In this document: positions 1 through 7,894 of the stretch, one piece after another
How positions within the stretch are numbered: the stretch's first letter is position 1
Layout: each line of letters begins with the position of its first letter
Assembly: GCA_964497475.1 (NCBI GenBank)
Contig: CAZCDM010000057.1
Location: forward strand, 1 to 12,873
Reading direction: 5' to 3'
DNA from: CAZCDM01 sp964497475
GTDB taxonomy: Bacteria > Planctomycetota > Phycisphaerae > SM23-33
DNA: 12,873 bases
The notes under the pieces: generated by a model
Database searches by the model: none
Told to the model about the DNA's origin: nothing
What the model saw: the letters and a program-made list of their open reading frames with translations, nothing else
Made by a program: the position numbers and the translations under genes

Positions 1-71
1 TCCAGGCGCATGTGCTCGGGCGGGCTGAGACGAAGCATCGCCTCACCGAAGGTTACCAGGTCGAATGACAT
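1..71 (-). CDS. PfkB-family sugar kinase, probably 2-keto-3-deoxygluconate kinase (5' end only)
   Basis: Only the first 23 codons are inside the window; the gene runs off the left edge. The visible N-terminus reads MSFDLVTFGEAMLRLSPPEH. A short strand ending in TFGE(A/L)M(L/V)RL at the extreme N-terminus is typical of PfkB/ribokinase-fold kinases, and the LSPP continuation resembles 2-keto-3-deoxygluconate (KDG) kinases, which phosphorylate KDG to KDPG in uronate or Entner-Doudoroff-type catabolism. The ATG at 71-69 is supported by an SD site AAAGGA (bases 78-83, minus strand) with a 6-nt spacer and by a promoter just upstream. It lies 102 bp behind the lon stop on the same strand but probably has its own transcription start. 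With so little sequence, fructokinase or another PfkB sugar kinase cannot be excluded. Confidence 0.7.
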   Translation of the reverse strand, partial: MSFDLVTFGEAMLRLSPPEHMRL

Positions 72-107
72 GAAGGGTCCTTTCTACAGAATGGGCTCGG
101 GCCAGGG

Positions 108-137
108 ATTATACCCCCGCCGCAAAGGCTTCGTCTA
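108..137 (-). promoter_or_regulatory. Sigma70-type promoter for the PfkB kinase gene
   Basis: On the minus strand a perfect -10 box TATAAT (108-113) is preceded after 18 bp by TAGACG (132-137), which matches four of six positions of TTGACA. The predicted start near base 100 leaves a leader of about 30 nt that carries the AAAGGA ribosome site. The promoter lies between lon and the kinase gene, so the kinase can be expressed independently of the protease run. The 72-173 gap also has an 8-bp palindrome GGTGCACC (156-163) but no convincing terminator for lon. Confidence 0.6.
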
Positions 138-173
138 CTTGCGCTTTTTGCAGGCGGTGCACCTTGCGGGAGC

Positions 174-2627
174 CTATTTGCGAGCCGCCTTTTTGCGGGA
201 GGTCTTTTTCACCTGGAACACCATGTCACGCAACTCGTCGACCTTGCTGACGAAGACGAACTCCAGATCGTCGCGGACGTCGGCCGGCACGTCGGCGAGG
301 TCCTTCTGATTGCCCTTGGGCAGGATGACGGTTGTAATCCCGGCCCGGCGGGCAGCGAGGGTTTTTTCCTTCACGCCGCCGATGGGCAGCACGAGCCCGC
401 GCAGAGTAATCTCGCCGGTCATGGCCACGTCCGGACGGACGGGTTTCTCGGTCAGCAGGCTCATCAGGGCGGTGAACATCGCCACGCCGGCCGAGGGGCC
501 GTCCTTGGGTATCGCCCCGGCCGGGACGTGGATGTGAATGTCCTGCCGGATGAGTTTCTCGACTTCCATACCCTCTCGGGCTGCGGTGCTTTTGACGAGG
601 CTCAGGGCCGCCTGGGCGGACTCCTTCATCACATCGCCGATCTGGCCGGTCAGCCGGAGCTGCCCCCGGCCGGGGTAGATCGCCGCCTCGATGAAGAGGA
701 TCGTCCCGCCGACGGGCGTGTAGGCCAACCCCGTCGCCACGCCCGGCTGCGTGGTCCGCTGGGCCAGTTCGTCCTCGTAGAGTCGCGGGCCCAGTGCATC
801 GGTGAGAATCTTCGGCTTGATGGTGCGCGACCGCGCCTGGCCGGTGGCGATCAGCGCCGCGACCGACCGGCAGACCGAGCCGATCTGGCGTTCCAGCTCG
901 CGCACGCCGGCCTCGCGGGTGTACTGCTCGATGATGCGACGAAGCATCGCATCGGGGAATTTGATCTGCCTGGCCGTCAGACCGTTCTCTTTCCGCTGGC
1001 GAGGCACGAGGTACTTCCGGGCGATGTGCAGCTTGTCGTCCGGCGTGTAGCCAGCCAGGGAGATCACCTCCATGCGGTCTCGCAGCGGCGCGGGAATACC
1101 ACTCAGCACGTTGGCCGTGGCGATGAAGACGACCTTGGACAGATCGAAGGGCATGTTGAGGTAGTGATCCTGGAAGGTGGGGTTCTGGGCCGGGTCGAGA
1201 ATCTCCAGCAGGGCGCTGGTCGGGTCGCCGCGGAAGTCGGCCCCGACCTTGTCGAGTTCGTCGAGCATGAAAACGGCATTGCGCGAGCCGGCCTTGCGGA
1301 TCTCCTGAATAATGCGGCCGGGCATCGAGCCGATGTAGGTGCGCCGATGGCCGCGCAGTTCGGCTTCGTCGCGCACGCCGCCGAGGCTCATGCGGATGAA
1401 CCTTCGCCCCAGGGCCCGCGCGATGGACTGGCCCAGCGACGTCTTGCCCACGCCCGGCGGCCCGACGAAGCAGAGGATCGGCCCGTGCGATTCGGGCGCG
1501 AGCTTGCGCACGGCGAGATACTCGACGATCCGTCGCTTGACCTTGTCGAGGTCGTAATGGTCCTTGTCGAGGATGGCCCGGGCCTTGTTGACGTCCAGCT
1601 CGTCCGGCTCGTCGGGAATGGTCCAGGGCAGCTCGGTGAGGGTTTCCAGGTAGGTCCGCAGGACGTTGTGCTCCGGCGAGGCCGAGGGGATATTCCCCAG
1701 GCGGTCGAGTTGGCGGCTGGCTTCGGCGTGGACCTTCTCGGGCATGTGGGCCTGGTCAATCGCCTCGGCAAGCTGCGCCACGAGCACAGCCGAGTCATCC
1801 TCGTGACCGAGCTCTTTGCGGATGGCCTTGAGCTGCTCGTTGAGGAAATACTCCCGCTGCGACTTATCGACATTCGCGCGGACCTTCTGCTGAATCTGGT
1901 CCTGGATTTCGAGAATGTCAATCTGCTTCTGGAGGTAGCCGGCGACGGATTCAAGCCGGGCCTGGACGTCGGTCTCTTCGAGGAGTTGCTGCTTTTCGGG
2001 CAGGTCGATCTGGACGTTGGCGGCCAGGAAGTCGGCCAGGCTGCCTGGCTCGTCGATGGTCGAGAGCACCTCGGCGGCCTCGTCGGGAATCTGCGGCGAG
2101 AGGGTAATGACCTTCCGTGCCATCTGCCGGACCTTGCCCGCCAGGGCCTCGGTGCGGGTATCGTCGCGGACGAAGTCAACCAGCGGCTCGATGCGGGCCT
2201 GGAGGAAGTCGGCCTGGCGGTTCCAGTCGGCCACCCGCGCCCGGCTGATGCCTTGAATGATGAGGCTCTGCTCGCCGTCGTCCATGCGGAAGAGCTTGAG
2301 AATGGCCATCACCGTGCCGGTCTGGTAGAGGTCGTCGGGGGCGGGGTCTTCCACGGCCGGGTCCTTCTGCGACAGGGCCAGGACGAACTTCTGGCCGGGC
2401 AGAATCTCGGCGAGCATCTGGCGGGTGGTTTCCCGCTGGATGGACATGGGGACGATCACGCCGGGGAAGGTGACGGTATTTCGGACGGGCAGAACGGCCA
2501 GGGCCTCGGGCAGTTGCTCGTCGTCGCGGTCGGGTTCGTCCCGCCGGCCAGTAAGGTTCACCGGCTGGGCGTCGTCTTCGACGTCGATGGGCTGCTTGAT
2601 CGGGCCGGTTTGTTCGGGCCTGGTCAT
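174..2627 (-). CDS. lon: ATP-dependent endopeptidase Lon (LonA type)
   Basis: Lon is a cytosolic homohexameric AAA+ protease that unfolds and degrades damaged and short-lived regulatory proteins. At 817 aa it has the usual full LonA length. In order: an acidic N-terminal extension (about 1-38); the LAN substrate-binding domain (about 40-235); a helical linker (about 235-350); the AAA+ module with Walker A GPPGVGKT (389-396) and Walker B VFMLDELDK (452-460); then the Ser-Lys protease domain. The serine is S712 in PKDGPSAG and the lysine is K755 in GGVKEK. Their 43-residue spacing equals that of E. coli S679/K722, so the enzyme should be active. The C-terminus is a basic Lys/Arg-rich tail, which is lineage-specific. 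The start has the SD site AAAAGGA (2634-2640) with a 6-nt spacer. The gene begins only 19 bp after the hsp20 stop, so the two are very likely cotranscribed. Confidence 0.97.
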   Translation of the reverse strand: MTRPEQTGPIKQPIDVEDDAQPVNLTGRRDEPDRDDEQLPEALAVLPVRNTVTFPGVIVPMSIQRETTRQMLAEILPGQKFVLALSQKDPAVEDPAPDDLYQTGTVMAILKLFRMDDGEQSLIIQGISRARVADWNRQADFLQARIEPLVDFVRDDTRTEALAGKVRQMARKVITLSPQIPDEAAEVLSTIDEPGSLADFLAANVQIDLPEKQQLLEETDVQARLESVAGYLQKQIDILEIQDQIQQKVRANVDKSQREYFLNEQLKAIRKELGHEDDSAVLVAQLAEAIDQAHMPEKVHAEASRQLDRLGNIPSASPEHNVLRTYLETLTELPWTIPDEPDELDVNKARAILDKDHYDLDKVKRRIVEYLAVRKLAPESHGPILCFVGPPGVGKTSLGQSIARALGRRFIRMSLGGVRDEAELRGHRRTYIGSMPGRIIQEIRKAGSRNAVFMLDELDKVGADFRGDPTSALLEILDPAQNPTFQDHYLNMPFDLSKVVFIATANVLSGIPAPLRDRMEVISLAGYTPDDKLHIARKYLVPRQRKENGLTARQIKFPDAMLRRIIEQYTREAGVRELERQIGSVCRSVAALIATGQARSRTIKPKILTDALGPRLYEDELAQRTTQPGVATGLAYTPVGGTILFIEAAIYPGRGQLRLTGQIGDVMKESAQAALSLVKSTAAREGMEVEKLIRQDIHIHVPAGAIPKDGPSAGVAMFTALMSLLTEKPVRPDVAMTGEITLRGLVLPIGGVKEKTLAARRAGITTVILPKGNQKDLADVPADVRDDLEFVFVSKVDELRDMVFQVKKTSRKKAARK

Positions 2628-2646
2628 GGCGGGTCCTTTTCTGGTC

Positions 2647-3072
2647 TCAGCGTCGCACGAGGGGCAGGGTCACCAGCAGTTGGCCGGTGCGATAGAAAGC
2701 CTCGATCCCCTCGGGGTTGATCGGTTCGGTAATGGCCAGCTCGCGGCAGAAATGGCCGTGGTCGATCTCCATGTGATGCACGTGCAGTCGGCCGTGGACG
2801 TCCGGCGGGGGCGGCGTGGGTCGATGGCCGGAGATCGTCAGCTTGCCTTCGTTATAGTCCAGCTCGACGGCCTGGGTGCCCACGCCGGCGAGGTCGACAA
2901 TGACGTAGATGTTCTCGCGGTCCTGGTAGACGTTGACGGGGGGCGTCCAGGCATGGCCGGGACAGAACTCGTGGAACTGATCGTCGGGCACGTCCTTGCG
3001 GATGCTGACGGACTGGAAGGTGGTCCGGACCCGGCGGCGGGCCTCGAGCGGGCTGGGCTGATTGCTGTTCAT
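2647..3072 (-). CDS. Hsp20 family small heat-shock protein
   Basis: This is an ATP-independent holdase that binds unfolding proteins in the cytosol. The 141-aa product has a short N-terminal arm (about 1-40) and an alpha-crystallin domain (about 42-138). It opens with WTPPVNVYQDRENIYVIVDL, carries the LTISG strand (about 78-82), and closes with AFYRTGQLLVTLPL, which fits the family AxxxxGxL signature. It stops directly after that strand and lacks the usual C-terminal extension with an I-x-I/V anchor. The domain also contains a His-rich loop (HVHHMEIDHGH) and a proline run. The ATG at 3072 is chosen over a longer in-frame ORF because GGAG (3079-3082) sits 6 nt upstream, and because translation from further upstream would run through degP coding sequence. 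It lies between degP (70-bp gap) and lon (19-bp gap), so it belongs to a proteostasis block. Confidence 0.93.
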   Translation of the reverse strand: MNSNQPSPLEARRRVRTTFQSVSIRKDVPDDQFHEFCPGHAWTPPVNVYQDRENIYVIVDLAGVGTQAVELDYNEGKLTISGHRPTPPPPDVHGRLHVHHMEIDHGHFCRELAITEPINPEGIEAFYRTGQLLVTLPLVRR

Positions 3073-3099
3073 CGTCTGCTCCCGGTTGACTGCCGGTTC

Positions 3100-3128
3100 A
3101 TTGTAGAGCCAATCGCAGCAAAAAACGA
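3100..3128 (-). promoter_or_regulatory. Possible internal promoter for hsp20-lon
   Basis: In the 70-bp degP-hsp20 gap the minus strand has a good -10 TACAAT (3100-3105). The hexamer 17 bp upstream, TCGTTT (3123-3128), is a poor -35 inside a T-rich stretch. The predicted start near 3093 would give a leader of about 20 nt with the GGAG site. A run of six T's on the coding strand follows a weak 4-bp stem just after the degP stop and might be an attenuating terminator instead. I saw no CIRCE repeat and no sigma32-like promoter, so heat control is not shown. Confidence 0.35.
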
Positions 3129-3142
3129 GCCATCCCGCCGGA

Positions 3143-4639
3143 TCATTCAGCCGGAGGTTCGATGATCGGCAGGTAGACATACCGCCGCACGCCGGTGGGC
3201 GTGATGAACCGCACCCGCACACCGCCTTGCCCCGCGTGAGCAGCGAGCTGGGCGGCGTATTCCTTGCCGTCGGTTACGCGCGTATCGCCCACGTGCGTGA
3301 TCACCATGCCCTCCCGCAGGCCACTCTCCCAGCCTTCGCTGCCGCGGTCCACGCCCGTGACGAGTACGCCGCGCGTCTCGCGAGCGTAACCGAACTGCCT
3401 GGCCCGCTGGGGCGAGAGCGTCCGCACGAGAAGTCCGCAGACGTCGTAGATCCTGCTGGTCGGTCGCGAGTCGGGCCGGGCCGGGCGCGTCTGCGGCGCG
3501 GTGGGCATCGTGCCGACCGTCAGCGTGACCTGCCGGCGCTGGCCGTCGCGATAAAGCGTCACGCCGACCTCCTGGCCCGGTGCGATCATGGCCACCACAT
3601 TCCGAAGGACATTGCCGCTGCGAATCTCCTGATCGCCGACGGCGACGATAAAATCCTCCACCGCAATGCCGGCCCGCTCGGCCGGGCTGTCCGGCAGGAC
3701 GCCCGTGACCAGCGTGCCGCGGTTGTGCGGCAGGGAGAAACTCCGGGCCAGCGGCGGGTCGATCTCCTGATAGCTCACGCCGAGGAACCCGCGAACGACC
3801 TTGCCGTGGGCGATGAGCTGGTCCATGACGTGGCGGGCCATGTTCGAGGGAATCGCCATGCCCACGCCGACATTCATGCCGGTGTTGGAAAGGATCGCCG
3901 TGTTAATGCCGATCACCTCGCCGCGGGTATTGACCAGCGGCCCGCCGGAATTGCCCCGGTTGATCGCCGCGTCGGTCTGGATGAAGTCCTGCAGCATCAC
4001 GCCATCGCCGGTCGATCGCCCCGTGCCGGAGACAATCCCCGCCGTGACGGTCTGCGGCAGGCCCAGCGGAGCCCCCACAGCCAGAACCCACTGGCCGGTC
4101 TCGACGGTGTCACTGTCGCCCAGCCGAGCCGCCCGGAGATTGTCCGCCTTGATCTTCACGACCGCCACGTCGGTCTTGCGGTCCGAGCGGATCCACTCGG
4201 TCTCGTAGACGCGCCCGTCGGGGAGGATGATCTCGACGCGGTCGGCATTCCAGACGACGTGATGGTTGGTCAGGATGTAGCCCTGCTCGGCGTCGACGAT
4301 CACGCCACTGCCCTGCCCGCGGGTGTAGCGATAGCGGTCGGCGGCTTCGGGCGTGCCAGGTCGGGGGACCATCGTCGGCCCGGCCGCATCGTCGGAGTCG
4401 CTGCCGGCCAGGGCGAACTTCTGCGTGACGCGGACGACGACCACCGAGGGCTTGACCGCTTTGGCGACGGCCTGGAACAGCGGACTGAGCCGGTCGCCCC
4501 GTGCCAGCTCGGCCAGTTCCTGCTGCCGCGTGCGAGACTGGACAGCTCGGGCGATCTGCTCGACCGCAGCCGGGCCCAACAGGACCGCCGCAAGAACCCC
4601 CACAACCAGCAACGTCATCCAGTGTGCTTTGCGGTGCAT
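3143..4639 (-). CDS. Trypsin-like serine protease, HtrA/DegP/DegQ family
   Basis: This protease and chaperone of the cell envelope degrades misfolded exported proteins. The 498-aa product starts with an uncleaved-looking anchor or signal segment (about 7-24), then a linker (about 30-105). The chymotrypsin-fold domain (about 108-280) has the full triad: H127 in TNHHVV, D157 in RKTDVAV and S231 in NRGNSGGPL. Two PDZ domains follow (about 285-378 and 400-492), separated by a Pro/Arg/Thr-rich linker. That is the DegP/DegQ layout. The ATG at 4639 has a strong SD site AAGGAG (4647-4652, 7-nt spacer) and puts the hydrophobic segment at the N-terminus, so I prefer it to an upstream in-frame start at 4690. 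It follows the YfhO-like gene by 59 bp and precedes hsp20, which suggests a shared envelope and cytosol quality-control transcript. There is no lipobox. Confidence 0.95.
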   Translation of the reverse strand: MHRKAHWMTLLVVGVLAAVLLGPAAVEQIARAVQSRTRQQELAELARGDRLSPLFQAVAKAVKPSVVVVRVTQKFALAGSDSDDAAGPTMVPRPGTPEAADRYRYTRGQGSGVIVDAEQGYILTNHHVVWNADRVEIILPDGRVYETEWIRSDRKTDVAVVKIKADNLRAARLGDSDTVETGQWVLAVGAPLGLPQTVTAGIVSGTGRSTGDGVMLQDFIQTDAAINRGNSGGPLVNTRGEVIGINTAILSNTGMNVGVGMAIPSNMARHVMDQLIAHGKVVRGFLGVSYQEIDPPLARSFSLPHNRGTLVTGVLPDSPAERAGIAVEDFIVAVGDQEIRSGNVLRNVVAMIAPGQEVGVTLYRDGQRRQVTLTVGTMPTAPQTRPARPDSRPTSRIYDVCGLLVRTLSPQRARQFGYARETRGVLVTGVDRGSEGWESGLREGMVITHVGDTRVTDGKEYAAQLAAHAGQGGVRVRFITPTGVRRYVYLPIIEPPAE

Positions 4640-4698
4640 TAGACTACTCCTTCCGGCCGGGCCTGCAGCGTGGCGGGAACGTCGCCGCACGCGCGGTG

Positions 4699-6978
4699 TT
4701 ACTTCAACCCGTCATCGGCCGGGGGGTGTTGTTCCTTCTGCACCTGCTGGGCCTGCTGGGCCTGCTCGTGACGAATCAGCCAGTCTCTCGCAACGAGCCC
4801 CAGCACGGCCATTCCGTAGATCGCCAGACCGGGCAGGGACGTGAGTTTGATCAGCTGCTCGACGGGCCATTTCATCGGCACGACAATGCCGACCCGCGGG
4901 CGAACCCGCTCTGCCCCGGGCGGTTCTTCCCGCCAGGCCAGCAGCTCCGCCGGTGTCATCTTCACCGGACGGGCCTGCGCCTTCCACCCCGGATTCTCGT
5001 ATATGAGGATTGGCGGGTCTTCCTCATCGAGCGGCTCGACAGCGTCGACGAGCGGGTAGTATTGCAGCGACGCATCGGCAGCCGGAGCGTCCGGCTGCCC
5101 GGGAGCAGGCGGCTGAAGCATGCCAAGATAGGCTGCAAAGGGCGACTCGGCCTCGGCGAGAATGTATCGCACGCCGAAGTCGTCCAGTGCCCGGCCGCGA
5201 CGAAGCATCTCCCGCCAGTTGGAGTTCGTACCGAAGATCGTGAAATCCAGCGCCCACTCGTGCATGGGCGACTGGAAGGGCCCGTACCCGCTGATCGTCG
5301 CCAGGCCGTGCAGCGTGTTGGTCCGCGGCAGGACCATCTCCGCCCCGCGGCGATGATACGAATCGCTCAGGCTCCAGATGCGGAATTGCGTCCAGTTTTG
5401 ATCCGAGTGCGCGCGAATCCACTGTGCGGCGGGCGAGGCCTGCGGGTCGCGTTTCGCATTGTTCGCCGGCACATCGACGAACCCCGCCACGAGGTAAAGA
5501 TCGACGATCAGCAGCACGAGCAGAATCATCCACCGCCTTGCCGGGCGAGCCAGCCACCAGCCGACCACGCCGGCCGTGGCTACGGTCATCCACAACGGGA
5601 TGAGCACCGCGGGGTTCCATGGCCCGGCGGCCAGGAGGACATCCCGCGCCCCGCCGACAAAGGGCATGGGCAGGTGGTCCGGCCAGAGGCACATCAACAG
5701 CAGGGCCAGGCCCGTGACCAGCAGCAGCATGGTGAACAAGACCATCGGCAGAACCCAGCGGGCCCCGGTGGCGATGAGCTTCTGGAAGTCCAGGCGGGTT
5801 TTGGCGCCGGACAAAGCGCGGTCCAGCCCAACCGCCGCCAGCACACACAACGCCAGGTCCAGTCCGAGGATCATCCGCGCCGGGCAGCGTACCATCGACA
5901 ACCCCGGAATCATATGGAACAGCCGGTAGCTCGGCAGGTAGTAGCCCAGCATGAGCAGGAAGCAGAACAGCCCCATCCACACCCACGTGCGGACGAGGCG
6001 CCCCAGGGGCTCGTCCCGCTTCGACCACAGCCCGCGCACGGCCGAGCCGGCCAGCACGAGCGTCAGCAAGCCGACGTACCCGAGCATCTCACAGAGATGC
6101 CACGGCCCCCACCAATGCTGCGGGTAGAGATTCGGCGAGCGTGTGCCCATGAGCATCGGCATAAGCATGAGCACGGCTGCGAACGGAACGTAGCTGTTCT
6201 CCCCGGCGGTCATGTAGTCGATCTGTCCGCGCGTCACCTCGCCGAGGAGCTGGCCGGTCGCATAAAGCTGCGGTGCGCAGATCAGCGCCGCCAGAACCCC
6301 ACTGCCGGCAGCGAGCAGCAGCGCCCGGCCGAACGGTCGGACCCGCAGCAGCAGGTAGACCCCGCCCATCAGGCCCATCTGCAAAACGGTGGGCCAATGG
6401 CCGCCGAGGATGCACAGGACCCCGGCCGGTACGAGTATCGCCGCGCCCCAGAAGCTGGGCAATCGGCTGTCGCGGCGGCCCATGCGCCGGCCGAGCATGT
6501 CCAGCCCGAGGATCAGGCACGGCAGCCAACAGGCCGTCTGGATGATCGACAGATGCACGCGATGGCCGATGAAGAACCCACTGAACTGAAACGCCACGGC
6601 CCCGACGAGAGCCGCAGGCCCAATCAACCCCAGCCGGCGCATGTACAGTAGCATGCCCAGCCCCGCCAGAGCGAAGGCCAGGAAGATCGACAACGAATAG
6701 GCCAACCCGCCCGGCAGGACAGCGAACAGCCAGGTCATCGGGTTCAGCACGGCCGCCTGCGGATCGGGCAAGACGGGCGAGCCCATGGCCGTCAGCGGAT
6801 CGGTCATCGGAATCCGACCGGCGGCGAGACTCTGGCCGGTCAGCACCCGCATGGGGTAGTAATAAACAAGGTCATCCTCCCCGGCCGATACGGGGTTGGT
6901 CCACAGGGCGTGGAGCAAAACCATCGGCAGCAGAACAACCAGCAGCACAGACGCAATGGCGGGCAGGTGACGTTTCAT
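4699..6978 (-). CDS. Large multi-pass membrane protein, YfhO-like (GT-C fold)
   Basis: The 759-aa integral membrane protein has one N-terminal TM (about 6-26), an outward loop with an acidic motif GEDDLVYYYP (33-42) and an LTAMGSPVLPDPQAAVLNP-type segment, then roughly ten further TMs up to about 500. A soluble domain (about 505-705) and one last TM (about 713-730) follow, ending in a Gln-rich cytoplasmic tail with a 9-bp tandem repeat (4743-4769). An acidic first loop followed by a G-x-P...P-P loop is typical of YfhO-like and other GT-C membrane glycosyltransferases that use lipid-linked sugars; the actual substrate is unknown. The ATG at 6978 lies 10 bp after the DUF58 stop with no clear SD site, so translation may depend on coupling; an in-frame start at 7032 inside the DUF58 gene is less likely. 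Function beyond the fold family is inference. Confidence 0.8.
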   Translation of the reverse strand: MKRHLPAIASVLLVVLLPMVLLHALWTNPVSAGEDDLVYYYPMRVLTGQSLAAGRIPMTDPLTAMGSPVLPDPQAAVLNPMTWLFAVLPGGLAYSLSIFLAFALAGLGMLLYMRRLGLIGPAALVGAVAFQFSGFFIGHRVHLSIIQTACWLPCLILGLDMLGRRMGRRDSRLPSFWGAAILVPAGVLCILGGHWPTVLQMGLMGGVYLLLRVRPFGRALLLAAGSGVLAALICAPQLYATGQLLGEVTRGQIDYMTAGENSYVPFAAVLMLMPMLMGTRSPNLYPQHWWGPWHLCEMLGYVGLLTLVLAGSAVRGLWSKRDEPLGRLVRTWVWMGLFCFLLMLGYYLPSYRLFHMIPGLSMVRCPARMILGLDLALCVLAAVGLDRALSGAKTRLDFQKLIATGARWVLPMVLFTMLLLVTGLALLLMCLWPDHLPMPFVGGARDVLLAAGPWNPAVLIPLWMTVATAGVVGWWLARPARRWMILLVLLIVDLYLVAGFVDVPANNAKRDPQASPAAQWIRAHSDQNWTQFRIWSLSDSYHRRGAEMVLPRTNTLHGLATISGYGPFQSPMHEWALDFTIFGTNSNWREMLRRGRALDDFGVRYILAEAESPFAAYLGMLQPPAPGQPDAPAADASLQYYPLVDAVEPLDEEDPPILIYENPGWKAQARPVKMTPAELLAWREEPPGAERVRPRVGIVVPMKWPVEQLIKLTSLPGLAIYGMAVLGLVARDWLIRHEQAQQAQQVQKEQHPPADDGLK

Positions 6979-6988
6979 GTTCGATTGG

Positions 6989-7894
6989 CTACGGTGCGGG
7001 CTGGAAAAATCCCAGGCCCGGCAGAACCTCAAAGAGGAGGTCCCGGATTGTCGCCTCGGCGTCCAGAGGAATCAAGACCCCGCCGGCGGCATGGACGACC
7101 CGGCCGAGTTCGGCCAGACCCTCGCGCTGCGCTCGCTGCGCCACCGCCCGCAGCGTGGGGGTGACGGTCACGTCGCGCCGCTCGCCCGATTCGGCATGGA
7201 CGAGGCGGACCGCGCCGTCGGGCACGGGTTGAGCAGAGAGGTTCGGCTGAGGACACAGCCAGGTCACATCGCGGCGGGTCGGGTCCAGGGCGGCCAGCAG
7301 CTCGCCCAGGTCGGCCGGGATGTCCAGGCCGTCGGAAATCAGCACGCAACTGCCCGCGCCGCTCAGTCGGCTGGGCAGCTCGTCCAGGCAGCGGGGTACG
7401 TCCCAGCGACCTGCCGGGCTCAGCCCTGCAAGGTGCGCCCAGAGGCGGTGCAACTCGTCGCGGCAGGGCCCGACCTGCCAGGGGCTCGACAGCCCGGCCC
7501 CGAGAGTCATGACCCGCACGGCCCGGCCCTCGCCGACGGCCACGGCCGCCAGGGCTGCGGCGAGCTTGCGGACCCGGTCAAAGCCCCCCGGCCCGGCGGC
7601 GTCCATCGAGGCGGATGTATCCAGCAGCACAGCCAGGTCGGCAGAGCTGTGGGTGTGGAAGCGTCGCACGAGCAGCCGATCCTGCCGGGCCGCCAGACGC
7701 CAGTCTACAAACCGCAGGTCGTCGCCCGGGGTGTAGGGCCGGTGGTCGGCAAAGTCCAGCCCATCGCCAATCGGCCGACGTGCCGCACCTTGCGAGCGAG
7801 GCGCCGGCCCGGCCCGGCCCGGCCAGGCCAGGCGGTACAACTCCAGCCGGCGGAGCAGGTCGTCATCGAAAAATGGCGCGGCGCTACCGGACAT
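6989..7894 (-). CDS. DUF58 domain protein with von Willebrand A-like fold
   Basis: The 301-aa protein carries the DUF58 signature DFADHRPYTPGDDLRFVDWR (47-66) followed by a vWA-like domain. Its metal-binding DxSxS is intact at D92-T-S94-A-S96 (LLDTSASM), and a second strand ends in VLISDGLD (about 184-191), as in MIDAS folds. DUF58 proteins usually sit next to a MoxR AAA+ ATPase and act with it in a chaperone or complex-assembly role that is still poorly defined. No MoxR gene is present on either side here; the neighbours are the HTH-EIIA fusion (11-bp overlap at the start) and the YfhO-like gene. There is no TM or signal peptide, so it is cytosolic. The start codon overlaps the upstream reading frame and has only a weak GGAAGTGA-like SD, which implies translational coupling. 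A pentamer tandem repeat lies early in the gene (codons 20-30). Confidence 0.88.
   Translation of the reverse strand: MSGSAAPFFDDDLLRRLELYRLAWPGRAGPAPRSQGAARRPIGDGLDFADHRPYTPGDDLRFVDWRLAARQDRLLVRRFHTHSSADLAVLLDTSASMDAAGPGGFDRVRKLAAALAAVAVGEGRAVRVMTLGAGLSSPWQVGPCRDELHRLWAHLAGLSPAGRWDVPRCLDELPSRLSGAGSCVLISDGLDIPADLGELLAALDPTRRDVTWLCPQPNLSAQPVPDGAVRLVHAESGERRDVTVTPTLRAVAQRAQREGLAELGRVVHAAGGVLIPLDAEATIRDLLFEVLPGLGFFQPAP
7806..7835. repeat. Pentanucleotide tandem repeat inside the DUF58 gene
   Basis: Six consecutive 5-bp units read on the plus strand GGCCC, GGCCC, GGCCC, GGCCA, GGCCA, GGCGG: three perfect copies and three variants. They encode codons 20-30 of the DUF58 protein, between the N-terminal helix and the DUF58 motif. 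Five is not a multiple of three, so gain or loss of a unit would shift the frame early in the gene. High background GC makes a chance origin possible. Confidence 0.6.

Noticed and set aside
528..2720. 730-aa plus-strand ORF across lon
   Set aside because: It is the antisense shadow of lon, kept open by high GC at third codon positions. The product is a biased Gly/Leu/Val/Arg/Asp-rich sequence without a recognisable domain, whereas the opposite frame has every Lon motif.
3073..3222. Longer N-terminus for Hsp20 (start at 3222)
   Set aside because: The extra 50 residues are Cys/Arg-rich, overlap degP and would bypass the good GGAG site at 3079-3082.
4501..6651. 716-aa plus-strand ORF rich in Gln, Pro, Arg and His
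   Set aside because: Antisense of the YfhO-like gene and the degP 5' end. The composition is an artefact of reading hydrophobic codons backwards, and no SD site or motif supports it.
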